Shown: positions 8,328-16,142, counted from the stretch's first letter. The stretch: 26,940 bases of DNA from Pseudomonadota bacterium (GCA_023422695.1 JAFAGN010000096.1:1-26940); one strand, 5' to 3'. Notes: generated from the sequence alone by a model not told the origin. A program made the numbers and translations.

Positions 8328-9296
8328 ATGACCGAGACCGTAGTCGCAGTCGATATCGGCGGCACCCATGCGCGCTTTGCGATCGCCGAAGTCGCGGGCG
8401 GCCGTGTCGTGTCGCTGGGCGAGGCAACGACGCTGCACACCGCCCATCACGCCAGCTTCCAGTCGGCGTGGGAAGCGTTCGCGCGCCGCGATGGCGGCGT
8501 GCCGCGCAGCGTCGCGATCGCGGTCGCGGGACCGGTGCGCGGCGAGGTGATCCGCTTTACCAACAACCCCTGGCTCATCCGCCCGGCGTTGATCGGCGAA
8601 AAGCTGCACGTCGACCGGCATGTGCTGGTCAATGATTTTGAGGCGGTGGGCCATGCGGTCGCGCAGGCCGACGAGGGCTATTTCGAGCGGCTGAGCGGTC
8701 CCGACGAACCGCTGCCGGCAACGGGCACGATCAGCATCATTGGTCCCGGTACCGGGCTGGGAGTGGCGCATATCTGGCGCGACGGCAGTGATTATCGGGT
8801 GCAAGCGACCGAAGGTGGCCATATCGATTTTGCACCGCTCGATAGTATTGAGGACGCAATACTTGCGCGGCTGCGCGAGCGCCATCGCCGCGTGTCAATC
8901 GAACGCATCGTTTCCGGTCCCGGCATCGTCGACATCTATGAAACGCTGGCGGCACTCGAAGGGCGCCCGGTTGCGTCGCTCGACGACCGGACGATCTGGA
9001 CGATGGCAATGAGTGGTGAGGACAGCCTCGCCGCCGCCGCGGCCGACCGCTTCTGCCTGTCGCTCGGCAGCGTCGCGGGCGATCTGGCGCTGGCGCAAGG
9101 CGCGAGCGGGGTGGTCATCGCGGGCGGGCTAGGGCTACGCATCCGCGACAGCCTCGTCCGCTCGGGCTTTCCCGAACGCTTCGTCGCCAAAGGCCGGTTC
9201 GAAAATCTGATGTCGGCGCTTCCCGTGAAGCTGATCACCCATCCGCAACCGGGCCTGTTCGGCGCCGCAGCGGCCTTCGCGCGGCAGTTTTGCTAA
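8328..9296 (+). CDS. glk: Glucokinase
   Basis: The product is 322 aa. ATG 8328 follows GAAGAGGAG (8315-8323) and begins MTETVVAVDIGGTHARFAI, the phosphate-binding loop of the bacterial Glk family; a TTG start 51 bases upstream is in frame but has no ribosome site. Other landmarks are VNDFEAVGHAV with the likely catalytic base D103 (E. coli D100), GPGTGLGVAH (139-148) and TEGGHIDFAP with glucose-contacting E162 and H165. It phosphorylates intracellular glucose with ATP to glucose-6-phosphate in the cytoplasm. Its position after the hexose transporter and glucosidases makes it the last step of the locus. Length matches the non-ROK Glk family. Confidence 0.95.
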   Translation: MTETVVAVDIGGTHARFAIAEVAGGRVVSLGEATTLHTAHHASFQSAWEAFARRDGGVPRSVAIAVAGPVRGEVIRFTNNPWLIRPALIGEKLHVDRHVLVNDFEAVGHAVAQADEGYFERLSGPDEPLPATGTISIIGPGTGLGVAHIWRDGSDYRVQATEGGHIDFAPLDSIEDAILARLRERHRRVSIERIVSGPGIVDIYETLAALEGRPVASLDDRTIWTMAMSGEDSLAAAAADRFCLSLGSVAGDLALAQGASGVVIAGGLGLRIRDSLVRSGFPERFVAKGRFENLMSALPVKLITHPQPGLFGAAAAFARQFC

Positions 9297-9616
9297 AACC
9301 TAAGAGCTGATCAGTAACACTTAATAGCGCCGTCAATCCCAGTCTCCGGTCCATAGGTTGGGGTACGTCAGCTTTCGCCATTTTGCGGATGGGACCTGAC
9401 GGTCCGCCACTTGCAGGTTCAGCGATAGCCTGCGCTCCCAGCGAATTTAATGATCCGCGAAACTGCAGCGCATGCTCGCACATCATTTCCTAACGGCGTG
9501 GCGCAATGCCGGCGGTCAATAGATCAACCATCGTCGCCGAGATGGCCTCCGCGGTAGGCATGTTCGATGTCGCGCTGCGACAGGCTCGCTTCGACGGAAA
9601 GCGCGGTCTCCGTTCT
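9297..9616. other. Non-coding left border of the integrated element
   Basis: About 320 bases separate glk from the minus-strand accessory ORF. No plus-strand gene is credible. On the minus strand a 37-codon stretch without an ATG (9333-9446) reads like real protein, with a tail of KWRKLTYPNLWTGDWD before TGA; an overlapping 83-aa frame (9235-9486) runs into the antisense of glk and is not convincing. The stretch may be debris of a former gene at the element's edge. I see no copy of the tRNA-Glu 3' end here. Confidence 0.45.
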
Positions 9617-10171
9617 CTATAGGTGCGACAGCGCTCGCGACAGAGGATACCATGCCACCGCAAGCTCCAATTCCAGGGTCTCGTCGTCGTCAGGGTGCAT
9701 TTCTGCGGACACAATGGTGGTGTGCTTGGAACCAAAAAATATACGGTCCTCGGTGAAATCTATGAGTTCCGCGAGCCTTCGACCGCGTAGCGCCGTTAAT
9801 ACGGTTGTTGGGAATTGGTGATTGCTTAAAAACAAACGTGCAAGAGGTCTGTTCGATACAGCGTTCTGGGGACTATGATAGTGCTCTAAGAATTCAGAAT
9901 AATGGTATCCTGGCGATAAATAACCTAGGAAAAACGTGTTCTTTCCGTAAGTGTCAAAGCTACCGACCCCGTGATGAATTTCGGATTGTCGGCTTACCAA
10001 CGTACGCTTGGGGGACGAGCTGTATCCCAAGCTCAGCACCTCAGAGTCTCGCCGCGACCGAATGCCAGCGAGAAAATTGGATCTACTGGTACCGGCCATC
10101 TTCAAAAATCTAACCGCATGGGCCGATATCAATGGGTTGCTCGCCAGCAGCCGATCTGCCGCGACGGTCAT
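9617..10171 (-). CDS. Unrecognised 184-aa protein, translationally coupled to the integrase
   Basis: The ATG at 10171 overlaps the integrase TGA (10168-10170) as ATGA on the same strand, which favours a real gene. I recognise no family. The sequence is soluble-looking, rich in aromatic residues and His in the middle (FFLGYLSPGYHYSEFLEHYH) and acidic near the end (MHPDDDETLELELAV). It has no signal peptide or clear membrane segment. Base composition is more AT-rich than the neighbours around 9800-10000, in keeping with horizontal acquisition. The frame ends at TAG (9617-9619) but stays open for 30 more codons to TGA at 9524, so the stop could be a premature amber. An antisense 102-aa ORF (9805-10113) lacks support. 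Confidence 0.5.
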   Translation of the reverse strand: MTVAADRLLASNPLISAHAVRFLKMAGTSRSNFLAGIRSRRDSEVLSLGYSSSPKRTLVSRQSEIHHGVGSFDTYGKNTFFLGYLSPGYHYSEFLEHYHSPQNAVSNRPLARLFLSNHQFPTTVLTALRGRRLAELIDFTEDRIFFGSKHTTIVSAEMHPDDDETLELELAVAWYPLSRALSHL

Positions 10172-12066
10172 CGAACAGCCCGCCGACCGGGACGGACCGA
10201 CATTCTTGCCGACGATCGAGTGCCTGTTTGGGCGTCGGGTAATGCTTCAGGGCGTTCGGCAGCCACTTTAATCGCATCCCAATCGACGAAACTGAACCCA
10301 ATCCGCTTTAAGTGGGCTGCAAGATTGCCGATCGCCCGTCCCAAACCGTAGCCTCCGCCAACATCTGCGGGCGAATGCCCCATAAGCTGGTCGTGCACGT
10401 CCTTAGGAATGTTGGCGTCGCGGCAGAGATCCTTGAAGCTGTGTCGGAAACTATAAAACACGAGGCGGGGGTCATCGCCGACGGCATTGTCTATCAGGCG
10501 GTTGGCGCGGCGGCTCGCTTCCTTGGTCTTTACGCCCAGGGAATCGGACTCGAGGTCAGGAAAAAGCCGGACTGCTCCGCTTGACCGCATTCGTTGGACG
10601 TAGTCGAGAAATCCGAGCGCTATCAGTTTGGGATGGAGCGGTATCACGCGAATAGAACCGTCGGTCTTCACCCGTTTGCGCTCGTCAATCTCGTCCATGA
10701 CGTAGTCCGTGACGTCGATATAAGGGATCCCTTGTTCGGACTTGATGTCCGCGAGCAATATCTGACCAAGTTCCTCAATTCGAGCGCCCGTGCAAAGCCC
10801 GAGCAGGAACAACCAGCGCAGCGTCGAATCGGAGACCTTTGACTTGCTCAGACGGTGAGACCAAGGCGCGGTGAATAGCTTGGCCGCAAACAGTTGAGCG
10901 AGTTCGTCCTTGGTAAATGGGCGTCGCGTGCTCTTTTTTGTGTATCCTTCGACTTTGATACCGGCGCCGGTGTTCGCCGGGATGAAGCGCTCCTGGAAAG
11001 CGAACCCGAGGAGAGCTTGGACCGCACCGAGATATTTTTTGATCGATTGCGGAGATATGCGGTCTACGCCCGACCTGTCCGCATAGAGCGCATGAATGTC
11101 GACAAACTCCATCATGCGATGCACTCGCGGCATGCTTTTTGGTAGCACCGCAATCGCGTCGCGAAATTCGAACAGATCGTTGGGCGTGATTTCGCCGATG
11201 CCGACATCGCCGATATAGCTCTTGAAATAGCGCACGGCCGTTTTCGTCGCGGCCTGCGCCTTGGGCGTCGGCTTGCGCGCCGCGATCCATTTCGCCTCGA
11301 GGGCGTCGAGCTTCATGTCCGGTTGGAGGCGGCTCGAATTTGCGCGGCGCCGGGCCGAGGGGAGCACGGCAACTTGTTCGCGGACTTGCGCCGAACCCAG
11401 CGCATCAGCCAGTGCATCGGCAAGCGGTTCGTCGATTCCGCGATTGGCCTCCTCGGGTAGTTTTAGTTCACGTTTTATTTTCGCGACGGCGAAGCTGAGC
11501 AAGGGACGCCAGCGGCGGCGCGGTACCCGTTTCTGAAAACTGAACCACAGCTCGCCAGGGTCTCGATGGACCGAAGCATGGTGAGCCTCGATTCGCGCGA
11601 GTGTTTCGGGAGAAAATTCATCGTCGAGATCGCTTCCCGCCAACTTTTTGCGATAGGCGATCCATTCGGCGGGGCTCATGTCTTGTGCGGTGGATCGATG
11701 GTCTCCCGCTTGATCCGCGACGGCGTCGTCGAGATCCTTGAGAAAGAAAGCGACATCCATACCGCCGCTCGCAAACCCGTTAGCCGATCGGGCGGTGAGG
11801 AGGCGGTCGACCAGGACGCGTGCCTCGTCGGAGGTGAAGGATCCTGCGACACCGTTTGCGAGCGTGGCGCGAAACTGATCGCACTTCTGCTCAAATTCAC
11901 CATTGGCTATCGCCAGCTTGCGTTCTGCATCACGGGGATCGGCGGTGCCGAGGCTCACCTTGTAGAGTTGGCCGCAAGCGAATGCGCTTTGCAACGGCAG
12001 CGGAATGCGGCGGCGGAGGTAAAAAATGCCGCTGCGAGGATCGCGCCAGAGTCCCTTCGGATTCAT
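10168..12066 (-). CDS. Tyrosine recombinase (integrase) of a tRNA-Glu element
   Basis: The product is 632 aa. ATG 12066 is preceded on the minus strand by AAAGGACG. The N-terminus (GLWRDPRSGIFYLRRRIP, then KVSLGTADPRDAERKL) is the arm-binding region seen in large proteobacterial phage-type integrases. A SAM-like core-binding domain lies near 255-350 and the catalytic domain from about 375. Catalytic residues are R429 (GARIEELG), R541 (SFRHSF), H564 (LMGHS) and nucleophile Y573 (GGGYGLG). The first His of the HxxR box is Tyr (Y538), a variant seen in this group. The gene points away from the tRNA-Glu gene whose 3' end is 88 bases upstream, the usual layout for an element integrated into a tRNA. 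It is coupled to the 184-aa ORF. Confidence 0.92.
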   Translation of the reverse strand: MNPKGLWRDPRSGIFYLRRRIPLPLQSAFACGQLYKVSLGTADPRDAERKLAIANGEFEQKCDQFRATLANGVAGSFTSDEARVLVDRLLTARSANGFASGGMDVAFFLKDLDDAVADQAGDHRSTAQDMSPAEWIAYRKKLAGSDLDDEFSPETLARIEAHHASVHRDPGELWFSFQKRVPRRRWRPLLSFAVAKIKRELKLPEEANRGIDEPLADALADALGSAQVREQVAVLPSARRRANSSRLQPDMKLDALEAKWIAARKPTPKAQAATKTAVRYFKSYIGDVGIGEITPNDLFEFRDAIAVLPKSMPRVHRMMEFVDIHALYADRSGVDRISPQSIKKYLGAVQALLGFAFQERFIPANTGAGIKVEGYTKKSTRRPFTKDELAQLFAAKLFTAPWSHRLSKSKVSDSTLRWLFLLGLCTGARIEELGQILLADIKSEQGIPYIDVTDYVMDEIDERKRVKTDGSIRVIPLHPKLIALGFLDYVQRMRSSGAVRLFPDLESDSLGVKTKEASRRANRLIDNAVGDDPRLVFYSFRHSFKDLCRDANIPKDVHDQLMGHSPADVGGGYGLGRAIGNLAAHLKRIGFSFVDWDAIKVAAERPEALPDAQTGTRSSARMSVRPGRRAVR

Positions 12067-12081
12067 GATTGTTCGTCCTTT

Positions 12082-12103
12082 GTGTACTCATTTGGTGTAC
12101 CCA
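12082..12103. repeat. Direct repeat GTGTACYCA upstream of the integrase
   Basis: GTGTACTCA (12082-12090) and GTGTACCCA (12095-12103) repeat with a 13-base period between the integrase start and the tRNA 3' end. Their position would suit integrase arm sites or an autoregulatory site. The function is a guess. Confidence 0.35.
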
Positions 12104-12154
12104 CCGAGTCACTAACGAACAGAAAACCGAGACTTCTGCGCCTTTCCGGCAATT

Positions 12155-12230
12155 TGGTGACCCCTACGGGACTCGAACCCGTGTTTTCGCCGTGAAAGGG
12201 CGACGTCCTAGACCGCTAGACGAAGGGGCC
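12155..12230 (-). tRNA. tRNA-Glu (anticodon UUC)
   Basis: On the minus strand the cloverleaf folds fully. The acceptor stem is GGCCCCU / AGGGGUC with one G-U pair, the D arm contains CUAGCGGUCUAGG, the anticodon loop is CUUUCAC with UUC, and the T arm is ACGGG-UUCGAGU-CCCGU. The discriminator A (12158) and an encoded CCA (12155-12157) follow. The mature body without CCA is 73 nt. It decodes GAA/GAG. Its 3' end faces the integrase gene, so it is the probable attachment site. A good promoter lies upstream. Confidence 0.97.
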
Positions 12231-12248
12231 GTCATTCGGTGAAGCGGC

Positions 12249-12277
12249 GCATTAGACGCGCATCTGCATGCGGTCAA
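12249..12277 (-). promoter_or_regulatory. Sigma-70-type promoter for tRNA-Glu
   Basis: On the minus strand TTGACC (12272-12277) and TAATGC (12249-12254) are separated by exactly 17 bases. The -10 element lies about 18 bases before the tRNA 5' end, leaving a short leader. It falls between the recJ stop and the tRNA, where an independent promoter is expected. Confidence 0.65.
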
Positions 12278-12322
12278 GCGCGCCGGTAAGCCCCGCGTGT
12301 AAAAATATTGCGCGGGCCGTGG

Positions 12323-14092
12323 TCAGTCGGCCCAGGCGGCGTCCTCAAGGTGCAGCTCGGCGGCCGGGCGGCTGCCCCAATCGTCGCGTTTCGCGCGGCC
12401 AGCCAGCCATAATTTACGCCCGCCGCGGGCGTGGAGCAGCGTCTGGCCAAGTTCGGTTTCGGCGCTGCGGAACGCCACCGCCTTGAACCGTCCGCCGTCG
12501 TCGCCCGCCACGATCAGGCGCACATGATCGGTGCCGACGATGCTCGACTCGACGATTCGCACCGGCCCCGTCGCGACGCGCGGCGCGGGCCAGCCGGCGC
12601 CATAGGGACCGGCGCTTTCGATCGCTTCGCACCACAAGGGTGAAATGCCCCGCGGCGCCAGCACGGCGTCGATCAGCAGCGACTTGTCGCCGCTGGCGCG
12701 TTCGACATCGGCAGCGAGGCGGTCGTTGAGGAAGGCGCCGAGCGCGTCGACCTTGTCGGCGGCGACGGTCAGCCCCGCCGCCATCGCATGGCCGCCGCCC
12801 GCAACGAGCAGCCCGCTCTCCTTTGCGGCGAGGATCGCGGCGCCGAGATCGACGCCGCTGATCGAGCGTCCCGACCCCTTGCCGATGCCGTGCTCGTCGA
12901 CGGCGATGACGATTGCGGGGCGGTGCAGCCGCTCCTTCAGCCGCCCGGCGACGATGCCGATCACCCCGGGGTGCCAGCCTTGCCCGGCGACGATCGCCAC
13001 CGGCGCGTTGGCGCATGCGGTGCTGGCGGCCAGCGCTTCGTCGAGCACCCCCGCCTCGATCGCGCGCCGTTCTTCGTTGAGCCGGTTCAGCTCCAGCGAA
13101 ATCTCGGCGGCTTCCTGCGGGTCCGATGTCGTGAGCAGCCGGACGCCCAGGTCGGATTTGCCGACGCGTCCGCCTGCATTGATCCGCGGCCCCAGCGCAA
13201 AGCCCATGTCGCTCGCGCTCGGCGGCTTGGTCAGCCGCGCTGCGTCCATCAGCGCGGCAAGGCCGGTGTTGCCACGCCGCGCCATCACCTTCAGCCCCTG
13301 CGTCACCAGCGCGCGGTTGAATCCGGTCAGCCGCGCGACATCGGCGACGGTGCCGAGCGCGACCAGATCGAGCAGATCGATCAGCGCCGGTTCGTCGCGG
13401 GCGGCGAAAAATCCGCGCGCGCGGAGCGTGCGGAGCAGCGCCGCACCGAGCAGAAAGGCGACGCCGACCGCGGCCAGATTGCCGTGGATCGCCGCCTCGG
13501 GCGCTTCGTCGAGCCGGTTGGGGTTCACCAGCGCAAGCGCCGCGGGCAAGGTCGTCGCACATTGGTGATGATCGACGACGATCACCTCGACCCCCGCCGC
13601 CTTCGCCTCGGCGATCGCCTCGAACGCCTGTGCGCCGCAATCGACGGTCACCACCAGCTTCGACCCCGCCTCGCCAATCTTGACCAGCGCCGCGCCCGAG
13701 GGGCCATAGCCCTCCATCAAACGGTCGGGGATATACGCGCCCGCGGGTAGTCCCAGCCCGCGCAGCAACCGCACCAGCAGCGCTGCCGACGTCGCGCCGT
13801 CGACGTCATAGTCGCCAAAGATCGTCACCGCCTCGCAGCGTTCGACGGCATCGGCCAGCCGCGCGGCGGCGGCGTCCATGTCGCGGAACAGCGACGGGTC
13901 GGGCATGAAACCGCGCAGGGTCGGGCTACGCTGGCGGTCGAGATCGTCGCGCGCCACCCCGCGCGCCAGCAGCAACTGGGTGACCAGATCGTCGGGGGCG
14001 AGATTTTCGGCCGCCATGTCGGCGCTCGCGCGGCGCCAGTGCCACGGCTGGCCGAGGATCGACCGCGTGATGCCGAGCGCCGCCTCGCTCAT
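12323..14092 (-). CDS. recJ: Single-stranded-DNA-specific exonuclease RecJ
   Basis: The product is 589 aa, normal for RecJ. The start is the ATG at 14092, which overlaps the stop of the upstream PH-domain gene as ATGA; the open frame extends further upstream only as antisense of that gene. The DHH phosphoesterase motifs are present: FGDYDVDG (first Asp D94), VTVDCGAQ, VVDHHQ (D174-H176) and ALGTVADV. The DHHA1 domain carries GGGHAMAAG (H435), and a C-terminal OB-fold segment ends in LHLEDAAWAD. RecJ degrades single-stranded DNA 5' to 3' with Mn2+/Mg2+, acting in RecF-pathway recombination, mismatch repair and base-excision repair in the cytoplasm. Expression is probably coupled to the two PH-domain genes. 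Confidence 0.96.
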   Translation of the reverse strand: MSEAALGITRSILGQPWHWRRASADMAAENLAPDDLVTQLLLARGVARDDLDRQRSPTLRGFMPDPSLFRDMDAAAARLADAVERCEAVTIFGDYDVDGATSAALLVRLLRGLGLPAGAYIPDRLMEGYGPSGAALVKIGEAGSKLVVTVDCGAQAFEAIAEAKAAGVEVIVVDHHQCATTLPAALALVNPNRLDEAPEAAIHGNLAAVGVAFLLGAALLRTLRARGFFAARDEPALIDLLDLVALGTVADVARLTGFNRALVTQGLKVMARRGNTGLAALMDAARLTKPPSASDMGFALGPRINAGGRVGKSDLGVRLLTTSDPQEAAEISLELNRLNEERRAIEAGVLDEALAASTACANAPVAIVAGQGWHPGVIGIVAGRLKERLHRPAIVIAVDEHGIGKGSGRSISGVDLGAAILAAKESGLLVAGGGHAMAAGLTVAADKVDALGAFLNDRLAADVERASGDKSLLIDAVLAPRGISPLWCEAIESAGPYGAGWPAPRVATGPVRIVESSIVGTDHVRLIVAGDDGGRFKAVAFRSAETELGQTLLHARGGRKLWLAGRAKRDDWGSRPAAELHLEDAAWAD

Positions 14093-15615
14093 GCGCGCGC
14101 TCGTGCAGCAAGGACGCGGGCGCGTAGATCGCGCGCGGTCGCGAGCGGGATCGCGGGGATTTCGTGGCTGGCCAGCGAACTGCCGCCGGGTACCCCGAAC
14201 ACCAACGTCGCGAGGCCGAGCGGACGCAGGACGAAGTCGGTCTTGAGGTCGACGCTCTGCACCGACGCGTGCGGCAACAGGGTGAGCTTGGGTTTCCAGA
14301 AGCCGCGGCGGATCGCGACCTGTTCGCCCATGTCGGTCCAGCGATGAAAGCGTGCGCCGAACAGCGACACCGCGCCGATCAACACGCCGATGATCGGGCC
14401 GAACCAGCCGAGCGCTTGCCCGAAGCCGACCGCGATCAGCCCGCCGGTGGTCGCCCCCAGCGCGCCGATCAGCCCGCCCAGCGCGATCACGCCGTGGCTT
14501 TGCTGCCATGGCGCGGCGGCGTCGGGGCGCACGATCGTCACCTCGGCCAGCACCGGGTCGATCGCGTCGAGCCGCGCGAAGGGCACGACCTGATGGTCGC
14601 GTTCCTTCTCGCCGTCGCTGGCCAAGCTTTGCAGGCGCAATTCGTGCCAGCCAAAGCGTTGGCGAAACCAGCCGGTGATCAGGATCGCCGCCTGCACCCG
14701 CTTGACCGGCATCGCGACGTCGGTGCGCGTCGTCAGCCCGCGGGTACGGCGCAGCGTCCGCGGCTCGCGGGTCAGGCGAAAGTCCCAATTGGCGAAAAAC
14801 ATCGTCGCGATGCCGCTGGCAAAACCGATGAAGATCAGCGAGATCGCGGCGCCGACCCCGGCGATCCAGCGATGCGCGAGCAGCCATTGGTCGAGCCCGT
14901 AATCCTCGGCGACCTCGATCCAGTCGCGCGGGTTAAAGACGTTGAAGTCGAACGGCAGCAGATTGTCGAAAAACTGCATCGCGGCGCCAACCACCGCCAG
15001 CGCGGCGAGCGAAAAGTTGAAGAGGCCCGCGATCAGCAACTGGCGCGGGGTCATCGCGAACAGCAAGCGGTCGGCGGCGACCGGCGCAGCTGCGGGGGTG
15101 TCGGTCGCGGTCGGCGCCGTCACCTCGCCGCTGCGGTGCGCGCGGATCGTCGTGCGCAGCGCCTGCGCGGCGTCGAGACCGATCGCGTCGAGGCTGGCAT
15201 CATTCTCCTTGCCGCCCGCGCCGGTTTCGAACCCGACCTTCGCGATGCCCAGCGCGCGCGACACCAGCCCCTGTTCGATGCTGACGTCCTGGATGCGGTC
15301 GAACGGGATGGTGCGATGCTGACGCGACAGCACCCCGCTTTCGATCACCACCTCGTCATCGCCGACGCGGAAGCGGAAGCGCAGCCAGTGGAACCAGGCG
15401 GCCAGCAGTGAGATCAGCAGGAAGGCAAGGATCGCCGGGACAATATATCCCCAATTTTCTGTAAACCCGAGGACCGCGACCGCGGGCAGAAAGTTCAAAC
15501 TGCGCGGCCCCAGTTTGACGATCGCCAGCGCCAGCGTCGCGGGGTGCAAACGCTGCCAGTTCGCGTCGTCGTCAATCGGGGGAGCGGCGGGCGCCGCGGC
15601 GGCGGCGTCGCTCAT
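14089..15615 (-). CDS. Large bacterial PH-domain membrane protein (YdbT-like)
   Basis: The product is 508 aa. The ATG at 15615 overlaps the preceding gene's stop (15612-15614) as ATGA. Hydrophobic pairs lie near residues 30-75 (FLPAVAVLGFTENWGYIVPAILAFLLISLLAAWF), 185-265 and 375-410. Three bPH_2-type units (PF03703 family) can be seen: about 78-160 (GDDEVVIESGVLSRQHRTIPFDRIQDVSIEQG), 270-345 and 420-500 (EQVAIRRGFWKPKLTLLPHASVQSVDL). In Bacillus, YdbT works with YdbS and is linked to resistance to bacterial or self-made toxins; the role in sphingomonads is not known. It likely forms a membrane complex with the smaller PH protein encoded just before it. Confidence 0.85.
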   Translation of the reverse strand: MSDAAAAAPAAPPIDDDANWQRLHPATLALAIVKLGPRSLNFLPAVAVLGFTENWGYIVPAILAFLLISLLAAWFHWLRFRFRVGDDEVVIESGVLSRQHRTIPFDRIQDVSIEQGLVSRALGIAKVGFETGAGGKENDASLDAIGLDAAQALRTTIRAHRSGEVTAPTATDTPAAAPVAADRLLFAMTPRQLLIAGLFNFSLAALAVVGAAMQFFDNLLPFDFNVFNPRDWIEVAEDYGLDQWLLAHRWIAGVGAAISLIFIGFASGIATMFFANWDFRLTREPRTLRRTRGLTTRTDVAMPVKRVQAAILITGWFRQRFGWHELRLQSLASDGEKERDHQVVPFARLDAIDPVLAEVTIVRPDAAAPWQQSHGVIALGGLIGALGATTGGLIAVGFGQALGWFGPIIGVLIGAVSLFGARFHRWTDMGEQVAIRRGFWKPKLTLLPHASVQSVDLKTDFVLRPLGLATLVFGVPGGSSLASHEIPAIPLATARDLRARVLAARARA

Positions 15616-16142
15616 GCGAAATCGGTCTGGATATGGCGGCGGATCGTCTCGCGCATCGCGGCGGCCAGATCGGCGGGCAGGCCGGGCAGGGTGACGGTGC
15701 TGTTATGCGTCCCCGACGTGTGGACGATCAGGTGCGACAGCCCGAACCAGCGTTCGACCGGCCCCTGCCCGACGTCGATATGCTGGACGCGCACGAACGG
15801 CACGATGGTGTCGGTGCGGAACAGCCAGCCGCGCGCGACGCGCAGCTGCCCCGCGCCGATCTTGTACCCCCAACGCGACACCCGCCGCGACGGAAAGGTC
15901 AGGATGACAACGATCGCGATCAACCAGGCCAGCGCGGTGATCAGCCCATATGGCCCCTCGATATGGCGGATCAGCAGCCAGTCGAACACGCTCGCCCCGA
16001 TCGCCAGCGGGATCAGGTTGAGCGCCGTCGCGACGCGCAGCACCTGCGTATAGGCGGGATCGACCGGATCGAGCCCTTCGGCGGCATTGAGCGCCTCGGG
16101 GTCGAACGGATCGGTCGGGTGGACGGCGGGGGTGTCGATCAT
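15612..16142 (-). CDS. Small bacterial PH-domain membrane protein (YdbS-like)
   Basis: The product is 176 aa with ATG at 16142 preceded by GAGGGTGG on the minus strand. The N-terminal 35 residues are acidic and soluble. Two membrane segments follow at about 40-60 (LNLIPLAIGASVFDWLLI) and 67-84 (GLITALAWLIAIVVILTF). One bPH_2 domain occupies about 88-170, with RVSRWGYKIGAGQLRVARGWLFR, IVPFVRVQHIDVGQGPVERWFGL and a closing LPGLPADLAAAMRETI. The pair of one short and one long PH protein, overlapping by ATGA, is the YdbS-YdbT arrangement. It starts 25 bases after the sulfatase stop and may be cotranscribed with it. Confidence 0.87.
   Translation of the reverse strand: MIDTPAVHPTDPFDPEALNAAEGLDPVDPAYTQVLRVATALNLIPLAIGASVFDWLLIRHIEGPYGLITALAWLIAIVVILTFPSRRVSRWGYKIGAGQLRVARGWLFRTDTIVPFVRVQHIDVGQGPVERWFGLSHLIVHTSGTHNSTVTLPGLPADLAAAMRETIRRHIQTDFA

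Noticed and set aside
6930..8885. 651-codon minus-strand open frame
   Set aside because: It is antisense to the sugar transporter and glucokinase, both of which have clear motifs; the translation is low-complexity Arg/Asp/His.
9805..10113. 102-codon plus-strand ORF inside the integrated element
   Set aside because: It is antisense to the integrase-coupled 184-aa ORF, has no ribosome site and no recognisable content; the ATGA coupling favours the minus strand.
12292..12316. Hairpin CCCGCG/CGCGGG downstream of recJ as an intrinsic terminator
   Set aside because: The T-rich part lies in the 13-base loop, not after the stem, so it does not fit an intrinsic terminator.
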